The notes beneath the pieces were generated by a model that was not told the origin of the DNA, did no database searches, and was given only the letters and a program-made list of their open reading frames with translations. DNA of 64,000 bases from Hymenobacter sp. GOD-10R (GTDB taxonomy: Bacteria; Bacteroidota; Bacteroidia; Cytophagales; Hymenobacteraceae), in contig NZ_CP141184.1 of NCBI RefSeq assembly GCF_035609205.1, positions 5,153,001-5,217,000 of the forward strand, given 5' to 3'. Positions 26,533 through 34,597 of this stretch are shown in pieces. The number at the start of each line of letters is the position of its first letter. Position 1 is the first letter of the stretch. The translations under genes and the position numbers were made by a program.

Positions 26533-28227
26533 CTAGCGGTTTGGGCGCATCCGAAACCCTTCGCGCAAGCTAGCTCCTCTTGGCTCCAGTCCTGCCTCTA
26601 TGCAGTGCACGCAAGGCAGCGGCGTCCCCCAGCACTGCGCGCCCTCTCGTGGCACCCGCACTAGTAGCTTTCCCACGGGTATCGCTATGGTAGCTGGTAA
26701 AGGCGCGGGCGCGGGCCACACCACACGCGACACGATGGAGCGAGGCTGGTACCGAAGCTGGTACAAAGGGTCGCGAAGGTTGTGCAGGACCCAGAGCAGC
26801 GCCAATGCCCAAGGTAAGTAGCGCACCCGCGCCAGGCGCCAACGGGGGAACCAGGACAGCCAAGGCCACACACCAGCAATCAGCAAGAAAGCTGTGGCAA
26901 AGCGAAAATCTGGCGCCGTTAGAAACCAAAATACCACCCCCAGCCAAGCTACTGCCCATCCAACGATCCACCCTAACTCAGACGCAGGCGCACGGCGCCA
27001 ACGCCAAACAGCGGGAAGCGGCGAAATGGCCGCCGCCAGCAATACCACCCGGTTATAAGTGGTTTCGAGCGTCCACCATCCAGGCAACCATTCTAGGAGT
27101 GTTTGGCGCGGTACTGAATACGGACTTTGGGAGGCGCGCTGACCTAGGTTGGCAATCATGTTATGCTCCATGCGCGCGTACCAGCCCGGGATTTTCCAGT
27201 CGACGGTAAACAGATCTAGTGCGGGCAGCGGATAAATCAGATAACCCGATAGTACTACATTGCGAGTTAGCCACGGCCCCAGCAGTAACACGACCAAGCC
27301 GCCTACTAACGCCAGTGCGCGGCCAGTAAGTTGTCGGCGGCTTACCCACAAGCTGTGTGCGGGCAGCAGCAAGGCAGGCAAGGCCGCTAGCTTAATGGTA
27401 GCGGCCCACAGCGTAAGTAGCAGCACTACGAACGTAATGGCATCTAGCTGCTTACCATAGCCACGGGTCCATTTGCGCGCATAAAGCAGGAAGGCAAATA
27501 CCAGTGGAATCGTGACGGAATGATCGGGTGTTGGGCAGGAGAGCCAAACTTGAAACGTCCAGAGCAGCAAAAACAAAAGCAGCGGCGGGGCCCAAACTTC
27601 GCGTATGTCGCCGGTACTCATTGTGCGCGTAGCGGCCACTGCCTGTGCAGCCGCCACACCCAGCACAACGAACAGGTAGCTAGGTAGGCCGTACGCTGGT
27701 CCGCCTGGCGTAGCGTACTGAAAGAGTACAGTGGGCGCGAAAGTGCTCGGGTTGAAAGCTAGCCGGCCGTGTAAATTACCCAGCCCCGGTATCGCCGGAT
27801 ACTCGTTAAGCCAGCGTAGCGTTTGTAGGTGATATAACCCAGCATCAAAATTAGTGGTGAGTGTTGTCGCCAGTGTGAGCAGCCAGAGCCACACCAACCC
27901 GCCAAGCAGCACGGCGCGCCACCCACCTGCTTGCCACTGCGCCGGCCACCGACCTAGTTCGACTGCTATGGCATGCCGTTGCCCAATAGCGAGCAGCCCA
28001 AGCATTCCAGCCGTAATTACTTGCATCCCAGCATTGATAGCCCAAAACAACGAGGCCAACTGCAAAACTCCTGTTAGCAACGCTAGGCCAATCAGACTCA
28101 ATAGTTCCGCAGGCAATACTTCTTCGAAACCAGGTAAGCGCAAGCGGGCAACAAGGCGCCACGCCGTCCAGCCGAGGAGTGTTGTGCAGGCGCCTAGCAG
28201 CAGCCAACAAAGAAAAAGGGTTGCCAT
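26533..28227 (-). CDS. polytopic membrane protein, possibly a GT-C type enzyme
   Basis: A 564-residue protein with many hydrophobic segments along its length, for example LALVGGLVVLLLGPWL near residue 300 and a cluster of tryptophans in the second half. The loop TTNFDAGLYHLQTLRWLNEY (near 130-150) resembles the first periplasmic loop of GT-C glycosyltransferases, where an acidic residue is catalytic. I cannot confirm the family; unknown-function membrane proteins of this look occur in Bacteroidota and spirochaetes. ATG 28227 is chosen over a TTG nine bases upstream. With the MurG-like gene downstream it may form a glycan-related pair (inference). Codon bias is GC-rich like its neighbours. Confidence 0.7.
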   Translation of the reverse strand: MATLFLCWLLLGACTTLLGWTAWRLVARLRLPGFEEVLPAELLSLIGLALLTGVLQLASLFWAINAGMQVITAGMLGLLAIGQRHAIAVELGRWPAQWQAGGWRAVLLGGLVWLWLLTLATTLTTNFDAGLYHLQTLRWLNEYPAIPGLGNLHGRLAFNPSTFAPTVLFQYATPGGPAYGLPSYLFVVLGVAAAQAVAATRTMSTGDIREVWAPPLLLFLLLWTFQVWLSCPTPDHSVTIPLVFAFLLYARKWTRGYGKQLDAITFVVLLLTLWAATIKLAALPALLLPAHSLWVSRRQLTGRALALVGGLVVLLLGPWLTRNVVLSGYLIYPLPALDLFTVDWKIPGWYARMEHNMIANLGQRASQSPYSVPRQTLLEWLPGWWTLETTYNRVVLLAAAISPLPAVWRWRRAPASELGWIVGWAVAWLGVVFWFLTAPDFRFATAFLLIAGVWPWLSWFPRWRLARVRYLPWALALLWVLHNLRDPLYQLRYQPRSIVSRVVWPAPAPLPATIAIPVGKLLVRVPREGAQCWGTPLPCVHCIEAGLEPRGASLREGFRMRPNR

Positions 28228-28339
28228 GCCCGGCAAAGATGCCGAAAAACTGCGCTACGTTTCGGCTTGGTTTTGGCATAAATACTAGATCATCTTTCCT
28301 TTTTCCGAATTTCGCCGCTTCTCTTCACCTCTCTTTCTC

Positions 28340-29248
28340 ATGAAAACCGCCTCTTTGTTTTGTTTGTTGGCCTTGGCTGCCACGGCCTGTACTGCTCCGC
28401 GTACGATTGTGAGCTCCGGTAAAGTCACCCCACGAGGCGAGTTAAAAGTAGGTGGCAATCTGTCCTTTAACGTTGCTACATCGACCCTAGGTCAGGCAGG
28501 TGGCGCCGTGAAGAACTTTGCGCAGGCAGCTGCCAACAAGGACACGATTCGCTACAGTGCCTCTGTCGATAAGCTGCAAGCCGCGGCCCTCTCCTACGTG
28601 CTTGACCCCGTGCAGCCCACCTCCGACTTCTACCTGCGCTACGGCGTCATCGACCGGCTTGATGTGGGGTATAAGTATGCATTCGGCTCGCACGTTTTTG
28701 ATGCCATGTACCAGTTCTTAGGTCCTGTTGGCACTCCCGAGCACCCCGGCGGGCAGGCGGGCGCCACCTACGGCAGCATTGGGTTACAGTATGCTACGCA
28801 ACGAGCCAAGCTACCTAGCATCCCGTACCTCGACAACATCTCCAATATACTCCGACTGAATGCTAGCCGCCACGACCTCATTGTGCCGCTGGTATTCAGC
28901 ACTTCCTTTGGGCCTGAAGAGCAAGCCGGCGCGCTTTCCTACGGCGTCGTGTACAGCCATACCTTTCTGCGCTACGGCTTCGAGGCACCCAAAATCTACA
29001 ATACCGCAGGTAGCAGCCAGCTGCCGGCATTACCGGCGCAACGCAAAAACTTCTCGGCGTACGGTGGTTTTCTCAGCGTAAAGCTAGGTTACCGCTATGC
29101 CTATGTTGTTCCGGCAGTAGCTATTTATTATCAGAACTATGGCACGTATGAGTTGCTGAACAATAAAACAGCTAAGCTCGACGGTTTCACCATCATTCCA
29201 AGCATTGGTTTGCAGTTCCGTATTCCTACCGCAACAGCCCGTCGTTAG
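28340..29248 (+). CDS. putative outer-membrane beta-barrel lipoprotein, unknown function
   Basis: A 302-residue protein. The signal peptide has a lipobox-like end (LAATAC), so the mature form probably begins at C17. The rest alternates hydrophobic and polar residues in strands (KVGGNLSFNV, DFYLRYGVIDRLDVGYKYAF, GFLSVKLGYRYAYVVPAVAI) and ends in LQFRIP, which suggests a small barrel or beta-rich lipoprotein. I recognise no family. It is monocistronic between two divergently or convergently oriented neighbours, with a hairpin after it. Confidence 0.75.
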   Translation: MKTASLFCLLALAATACTAPRTIVSSGKVTPRGELKVGGNLSFNVATSTLGQAGGAVKNFAQAAANKDTIRYSASVDKLQAAALSYVLDPVQPTSDFYLRYGVIDRLDVGYKYAFGSHVFDAMYQFLGPVGTPEHPGGQAGATYGSIGLQYATQRAKLPSIPYLDNISNILRLNASRHDLIVPLVFSTSFGPEEQAGALSYGVVYSHTFLRYGFEAPKIYNTAGSSQLPALPAQRKNFSAYGGFLSVKLGYRYAYVVPAVAIYYQNYGTYELLNNKTAKLDGFTIIPSIGLQFRIPTATARR

Positions 29249-29346
29249 TAGGCAGCGAAGCGTAGGCAAGTGGTAGCAACAGCTGGCAAGCTGGATTCTG
29301 AAGCCATTGACCAGCAGATCATATACTGTGGCCTAAGTAGCAAATA

Positions 29347-29400
29347 AGAAAGGCAGTGAAAGCTAGCTTCTCTAAGAGAAGCGGCTTTCACTGCCTTTCT
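29347..29400. terminator. bidirectional hairpin between 28340 and DUF4136 genes
   Basis: Outer arms 29347-29363 and 29384-29400 are perfectly complementary (17 bp), and the inside is largely self-complementary (GCTTCTCT/AGAGAAGC). It lies between convergent genes and has no long T-run. Confidence 0.8.
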
Positions 29401-29437
29401 GTATTAATAATTCTTCGCCTAGGAAACGGGAAGGCGC

Positions 29438-30055
29438 TTACTGCTCGCTGATGTTTGGGTCTCCACTACCGTCTCTATCCATGTATCCTTGTGTGAAAAC
29501 ACGGTAGCGGTCGAAGATAGAACCCACAGAGCGCCGAAGCACCAACATGCCCCGGGGCCCTTGCGGTACTTCCACGCCCGAAGCGTAGCCGTTCCACACG
29601 GCCCGGTTCGTGCGATGATCAATGAGGGTAATCAGCAGCGTGCCATCGGTGAGCAGCATGCGTACGGGCTGATAGCCTACACGCTCGTCAGCGGGCGTTT
29701 CTTCGTCTTCCACTGAGCCGTTTTTTACCCACTGCGTGATATCCTGCTGGGCGTAGCCTTGAAAGCGCATATCACCCTCGAACAATCGGAACGACACCAA
29801 CAAATCGGGCCGGTTACGGGCGGGTCGGTAGCCCTGGATGCGCATGCGGGTCCGGATGGATTCGCGCAAAATGTTACCTAGCTTGCTGGTATCTGCGGCC
29901 AACCCATCACCGGCCACAAACTCATAGGTGCGGTAGCGCCGAAAGTTGCCGCTGTAGCTGTAGTCTGATTCAACTCTTGCTTCGCGCGCCGCAAAGCAAC
30001 CTGACAGCGCCAAACAAAGCCCAATTCCGGCAAAAAGAGTAGAAGTAAGTTTCAT
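29438..30055 (-). CDS. DUF4136-type lipoprotein
   Basis: A 205-residue lipoprotein. The signal peptide ends in LSGC (C20). The rest matches DUF4136: a start with SYSGNFRRYRTYEFV, a helical segment LGNILRESIRTRMRIQGYRP, then strands including LLVSFRLFEGDMRFQ and GTLLITLIDHRTNRAVWNGY. Such proteins are envelope lipoproteins without a known activity. It stands alone, converging with the 28340 gene. The family call rests on the shared pattern of a Tyr-Glu-Phe start followed by a dominant 'D..V.Y' strand. Confidence 0.8.
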   Translation of the reverse strand: MKLTSTLFAGIGLCLALSGCFAAREARVESDYSYSGNFRRYRTYEFVAGDGLAADTSKLGNILRESIRTRMRIQGYRPARNRPDLLVSFRLFEGDMRFQGYAQQDITQWVKNGSVEDEETPADERVGYQPVRMLLTDGTLLITLIDHRTNRAVWNGYASGVEVPQGPRGMLVLRRSVGSIFDRYRVFTQGYMDRDGSGDPNISEQ

Positions 30056-30158
30056 AAGTGAACTAGAGTGGGAGGAAACACACTAACCAAGATACGAAAC
30101 TCAAGTCTGTTAGGCGCTGACTGCCAGCCAAAAGCTTAAAAAAAATTTTGGGTTGGGG

Positions 30159-32039
30159 TTAACGATATCCAGCGGCCTGCAATTGGAACAATTCCGAGTA
30201 GCGTCCGCCCCGTGCTAGCAGCTCAGCATGCGAGCCAATTTCCACAAATTGTCCGTGTTCGATAACCAAAATACGGTCGGCCATGCGCACCGTGCTGAAG
30301 CGGTGCGAAATGAGCACGGCCGTTTTGCCAGCGGTTAGGTCGGCGAAGCGCTGGAACACCTCGTGCTCGGCGCGGGCGTCGAGGGCAGCGGTGGGCTCGT
30401 CGAGAATGAGCAGTTGGGCATCACGCATGTACGCACGACCTAGGGCAATTTTCTGCCACTCGCCGCCGCTCAGGTCAACGCCTTTCGCGAAGCGTCGACC
30501 AATCATCTGCTCGTAGCCGCCAGGCAGTTTCTTCACTACGGTGTCGGCTAAGCTCTGGGCCGCCGCCGCCTGAATTCGGTCTTGGTTCTCCTTTTCTTCA
30601 ATGCGCCCCACAGCTAGGTTCTGGCCAGCCGTCAGCTGAAAGCGCACAAAGTCTTGGAAGATCACCCCAATCTCTTGCCGCAACTCCGCCGGGTCATACT
30701 CGCGTAAGTCGTAGCCATCGAGCAAGATGCGGCCTTCTGAGGGGTCGTAAAGGCGAGAAAGCAGCTTTACGAGCGTGGTTTTACCGGCGCCGTTTTCCCC
30801 TACCAAAGCTAGCTTCTCGCCGGCATGCAGCGTGAAGTTGAGGTTGCGAATGGCCCACTTCTCCGCATTGTTGTACTTGAAGCCGACATTATCAAACACA
30901 AAGCCTTCCCGAATGGGGCGGGGAAATGGCCGCACAAACTTGGTTTCATCGCGTGCGATGCGAGGCTGCATGTGGAAAAAATCGAAGAAGTCTTGTAGGT
31001 ACAATGCGCCCTCAGCCACGCTGCTGAAGCGGCTCAAAATACCTTCCAGTAAGCTGCGCATTTGCCGGAACGAACTAGCTAGAAACGTCAGCTGCCCCAC
31101 CGAAATCTGTCCGCGTACGGCATCGGTGATGATGTACACGTAAGCTGCATAGTATCCCGTTGCTCCAATAGCCGCGAAAAACGTACCCCACCCTGCTCGC
31201 CGCACTACCAACGATTTATTCTGCTGGTAAAACTGGTCGGAGAGCGTGCGAAAACGGTCGATCAAGAAATCCGACAAACCGAAGATCTTGATTTCCTTCG
31301 CGGTTTCGTCGGAGGCGCCGGTTTGGCGCAAGTAATCTAGCTCGCGCCGCTCGGGCGTCCAGCTGTGCACGAGTGAGTAGCTGCGCTCATTGAAGTGCGA
31401 CTCTCCCCAGAACGCTGGAATAACGGCAATCAGCAGCAAGACCAGCAGCCACGGGTTGAAGGCTACCAAGCCAACTGCCAGCAAGGCCATCGTAATAAAA
31501 TCCTGCGCCTGGCTAAGCACCTGGGCCATCAGCACCGTGCGCGACAACGTTTGCCGGCGGGCCCGTTCTAGCTTATCGTAGAATACACTGTCTTCAAACT
31601 GATCGAGGTCGAGGCGGGCAGCGTGCTCCATCAGGCGCACCGACGAGCGATTGGCGAACAAGTCACCGAGCAAACTATCGAGCAGCGCCACGGCCCGCCC
31701 AAGCGCATCGGAGAGAATAGCTAGGCCAAACTCCAGCGCCACCAAACTAAATATCGGAGCGAGCGAGGGGCCAGCCCCGGTGTGCGGTGCGCGCGCTAGC
31801 CCAATGATACCATCAAGAATGAGCTGCCCCACGTAGAACATAGCCGGTGGCAACGCAGCCCGCAATAATCGTAGGCCCACGTTGCCAAGTGTAAGGCTAG
31901 GGCTGGTTTCCCAAATAAGCTTTAGAAATTCCGGCAAATTGCGCAGCGCCGAAAACCGCTCGCGCACCGTAAGGGTAGGTTTGCCTTCTGGTTTGGATCC
32001 TTTAGTAGAAGCAGAGGTGAAGTTGAAAATAGAAGCCAT
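30159..32039 (-). CDS. ABC exporter, fused permease and ATPase (MsbA-like)
   Basis: A 626-residue half-transporter. About 30-340 is a six-helix transmembrane domain (GLVAFNPWLLVLLLIAVIPA and others). The ATPase domain follows, with Walker A LVGENGAGKTTLVKLLSRL, signature DLSGGEWQKIALGRA, Walker B LLILDEPTAALD and H-loop LISHRFS. It works as a homodimer, exporting a lipid, peptide or drug across the inner membrane. Three in-frame ATGs exist near the start: M at 32039, and two further up. I chose 32039 for the clearest N-terminus but this is uncertain. The DUF4397 lipoprotein gene upstream ends 69 bases before this start, so they may be co-transcribed. Confidence 0.88.
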   Translation of the reverse strand: MASIFNFTSASTKGSKPEGKPTLTVRERFSALRNLPEFLKLIWETSPSLTLGNVGLRLLRAALPPAMFYVGQLILDGIIGLARAPHTGAGPSLAPIFSLVALEFGLAILSDALGRAVALLDSLLGDLFANRSSVRLMEHAARLDLDQFEDSVFYDKLERARRQTLSRTVLMAQVLSQAQDFITMALLAVGLVAFNPWLLVLLLIAVIPAFWGESHFNERSYSLVHSWTPERRELDYLRQTGASDETAKEIKIFGLSDFLIDRFRTLSDQFYQQNKSLVVRRAGWGTFFAAIGATGYYAAYVYIITDAVRGQISVGQLTFLASSFRQMRSLLEGILSRFSSVAEGALYLQDFFDFFHMQPRIARDETKFVRPFPRPIREGFVFDNVGFKYNNAEKWAIRNLNFTLHAGEKLALVGENGAGKTTLVKLLSRLYDPSEGRILLDGYDLREYDPAELRQEIGVIFQDFVRFQLTAGQNLAVGRIEEKENQDRIQAAAAQSLADTVVKKLPGGYEQMIGRRFAKGVDLSGGEWQKIALGRAYMRDAQLLILDEPTAALDARAEHEVFQRFADLTAGKTAVLISHRFSTVRMADRILVIEHGQFVEIGSHAELLARGGRYSELFQLQAAGYR

Positions 32040-32108
32040 TGCTGAGCGAGACATCATCGGCGGCAAATACGTGCCATTCCGCAAAGCTACTAGCATTGGC
32101 TGGTGTCG

Positions 32109-32867
32109 TTACTCGTCTTCTACCAGCATAAAAGCTGCTTGCTCTCGCGGATGCTCGGGCTGAAAATCGCCCCGCAGTACCAGCGTGTACGCTTTGCCCG
32201 CCGCTAGGGTCAAGCTCTGCGTAAACTGCTGCGTTATAGTTGCGTTACTACGAACAGTTGACAGGTTGTAGGTGCGGGCGGCTACGGGCACATAGGCCTG
32301 CGTCTGCCCCCAATCAAGATCTGTCCGAAAATCACCCCCAGTCTCCTCAATATGCACCGGTGAGTACCCCGACGCTATGTTGATTAGGCGCAGGTGCGCT
32401 TTGCCTGCCACCGGAGTGGGTAGTGCTTCCTCCCGCACTAACTTAGTTTGGGTAAAGCCTCCGCTATTGAAAACCAAGAGGGAATAGCGCTTACTTTCCT
32501 CAATGGTCATGTTGATCGACATCCATTGATAGGCCGACGTGGAAGCAGGCTTCAGATTAACCTCAGCCATTGTAGCTCCTACTTCAACTGGGTAATACTG
32601 GCTAGTACTGCCAGCGCCCAAGCTTCGTCCATAGTTCTTCGTTTTCATGCTGAGTTGCACCGAGTCGTTGCGCAACTGATACATCGTCGGCTCCATGGCC
32701 AAGCCATTAACTACGCGGATAAAGCCATGTGGCCCTAGCGGTTGTGTCGTCGGTGGAACTGGCTGCGGCGCGGGCGTCGGAGCAACAGAATCTTTTTTGC
32801 AAGAAGTCAGCAGGGTAGCGACGACACATAGTTTGAGCAGCGGCCGGAAATAGGAAGCAAAAGCCAT
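32109..32867 (-). CDS. DUF4397-type lipoprotein
   Basis: A 252-residue lipoprotein. The lipobox LLTSC gives C23, followed by a Pro-rich spacer (about 28-45). The body is two beta-rich DUF4397-like modules, beginning HGFIRVVNGLAMEPTMYQLR and KAHLRLINIASGYSPVHIEE. DUF4397 proteins are envelope proteins of unknown role in Bacteroidota. It is probably the first gene of a transcript with the ABC exporter. The 400 bases upstream are the intergenic gap before the divergent MFS gene. Confidence 0.82.
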   Translation of the reverse strand: MAFASYFRPLLKLCVVATLLTSCKKDSVAPTPAPQPVPPTTQPLGPHGFIRVVNGLAMEPTMYQLRNDSVQLSMKTKNYGRSLGAGSTSQYYPVEVGATMAEVNLKPASTSAYQWMSINMTIEESKRYSLLVFNSGGFTQTKLVREEALPTPVAGKAHLRLINIASGYSPVHIEETGGDFRTDLDWGQTQAYVPVAARTYNLSTVRSNATITQQFTQSLTLAAGKAYTLVLRGDFQPEHPREQAAFMLVEDE

Positions 32868-33267
32868 AAGGAATAGAGAAGAAGTTAGACGGCTGGATAG
32901 CTTTGACAGGGCAAAGGAGATGCCACAGTGGATATGTTATCTACAATTTAATCTCCATATACTTTTAATTACACTCACTAGCTTAAAAGGCATTTAGCTG
33001 AGCCGCTTGCTTCGTCGTGCGAGACAATTGGCCTGCCCATGCTTATGGAGATGACCTCATGTACTTCAAAAAAAGTTAGGTATAAATAGTAGATTAGGCA
33101 CTGCCTTTTATTTGAAGCATAATCAATTAGCTCCACTATTCAGCACCAACCTAGGTTTGATGATGAGGCTGAATAGGTCTTTGCAAGCTTCTACCTATCC
33201 GTACTGCTCCACGCTATCTTCCAGAGGTAGGCGTCCATGACCAAGCCTTGTGGGCTACCTTTGCGGC
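32868..33267. other. gene-free, partly AT-rich region between DUF4397 and MFS genes
   Basis: These 400 bases separate divergent genes and must hold both promoters. An AT-rich block lies around 32930-32980 (with a TACTTTTA one mismatch from a -7 element). The MFS -7 element at 33256 is the clearest signal. I find no RNA gene or repeat. Confidence 0.5.
33256..33263 (+). promoter_or_regulatory. Bacteroidota -7 element for the MFS gene
   Basis: TACCTTTG is a full match and ends 4 bases before the ATG at 33268, so the mRNA would start at or beyond the initiation codon if used as it stands. This decided the start: an open frame from 33250 would begin before the promoter element. Confidence 0.5.
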
Positions 33268-34452
33268 ATGCCTTTCTTCAAAAACAGCGTGTATACGCCA
33301 GGTTTCTGGCTGATGTGCCTGAGCTCTTTTCTGTTCTTTGCGAGTTTCAACATGCTCCTGCCCGAGCTGCCCGACTATCTTACCCGGTTGGGCGGAGCTG
33401 ACTACAAGGGATTTATTATTGCGCTTTTTACCCTGACAGCTGGTATTTCGCGTCCTTTCAGTGGAAAGCTGGCCGACACCGTCGGGCGCATTCCAGTGAT
33501 GGTGTTCGGCTCGCTGGTGTGCTTCGTGTGCGGCTTCTTTTATCCGTGGGCCAGTACGGTTGCAGGGTTCCTTTTTCTACGCTTGGTACACGGGTTTAGC
33601 ACCGGTTTCAAACCAACGGGTACGGCCGCTTTTGTAGCTGATATTATCCCCGTGGCGCGGCGCGGCGAAGCCATGGGCTTGTTAGGCGTGGCAGGCTCCC
33701 TAGGCATGGCAGCCGGACCGTCCGTTGGCGGTTGGCTCGCCACGCACTTTTCCCTCAATACCATGTTCTATTGCTCTTCAGCGGCGGCCTTGCTGTCGTT
33801 GGTTGTGCAAGGCACCATGACCGAAACACTCCCGGTGGCCCAGCGACAACGGTTTAGCTGGCACTTACTGAAACTGGAGTGGAGCGAGGTTCTGGAGCCG
33901 CGCGTGTTTGCGCCCGCCGTTGTCACGCTGCTATGCTTGTTTTCCTACGGCGCCGTCCTGACCGTGATACCCGACCAAAGTGGCTTGCTGGGCATCCACA
34001 ACAAAGGCTTGTTTTTCACCTGCTACACTGTAGCCTCTTTGTTTATTCGCTTGGTAGCTGGCCGAGCCTCCGACCGCTACGGCCGCGTGCCGGTATTGAT
34101 GGTTTCATCCGCCATCTTGGTTCTTGCAATGGGTTTGCTAGCACTAGCCCGTTCGGCCGAAGTATTTCTGGCCGCCGCCGTGCTATTTGGCCTAGGTGCT
34201 GGGCTTAACTCCCCTACTTTATATGCTTGGACCATCGACCTTAGCCACGAAGAGCGCCGTGGCCGGGGAGTAGCTACAATGTATATCGCTCTGGAAGCCG
34301 GTATTGGCCTAGGTGCATTGTTGGCGGGGTGGATCTACAATAATATGGCCACCCGTTTACCCTATGTGCACGCGCTTAGTGCGCTTCTTGCCGCCGTAGC
34401 GTTAGCCTACTTACTATGGGACACAAAGAGGCAACGAAGCAGTATTGCTTGA
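33268..34452 (+). CDS. major facilitator superfamily transporter
   Basis: A 394-residue, 12-helix transporter. The MFS motif A occurs in both halves: GKLADTVGRIPVMVFG near residue 78 and GRASDRYGRVPVLMVS near 275. It has the symmetry and length of drug- or metabolite-exporting MFS proteins, resembling the SetA/arabinose-efflux types (inference). ATG 33268 (MPFFKNSVYTPGFW) is preferred because a -7 element lies directly before it. The substrate is unknown. It is transcribed away from the DUF4397 gene and is not linked to the DUF3857 cluster that follows after 145 bases. Confidence 0.9.
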   Translation: MPFFKNSVYTPGFWLMCLSSFLFFASFNMLLPELPDYLTRLGGADYKGFIIALFTLTAGISRPFSGKLADTVGRIPVMVFGSLVCFVCGFFYPWASTVAGFLFLRLVHGFSTGFKPTGTAAFVADIIPVARRGEAMGLLGVAGSLGMAAGPSVGGWLATHFSLNTMFYCSSAAALLSLVVQGTMTETLPVAQRQRFSWHLLKLEWSEVLEPRVFAPAVVTLLCLFSYGAVLTVIPDQSGLLGIHNKGLFFTCYTVASLFIRLVAGRASDRYGRVPVLMVSSAILVLAMGLLALARSAEVFLAAAVLFGLGAGLNSPTLYAWTIDLSHEERRGRGVATMYIALEAGIGLGALLAGWIYNNMATRLPYVHALSALLAAVALAYLLWDTKRQRSSIA

Positions 34453-34597
34453 TAATTACATGAAAATACTTCTATTTCAGATATTATTTGCATTTTTAAG
34501 CTCAACTTTGTGCGAGCTAAGCTAAATACGCGCGTCTATTTTATCAGTAATTATTCCTTCTAGGCTCTACAGGACCTAGCTTTCATCCTTCACCACT

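Noticed and set aside
27854..28288. Antisense open frame inside the polytopic membrane protein gene
   Set aside because: It is a GC-rich shadow with no protein-like motif and no -7 element, on the opposite strand of a clear gene.
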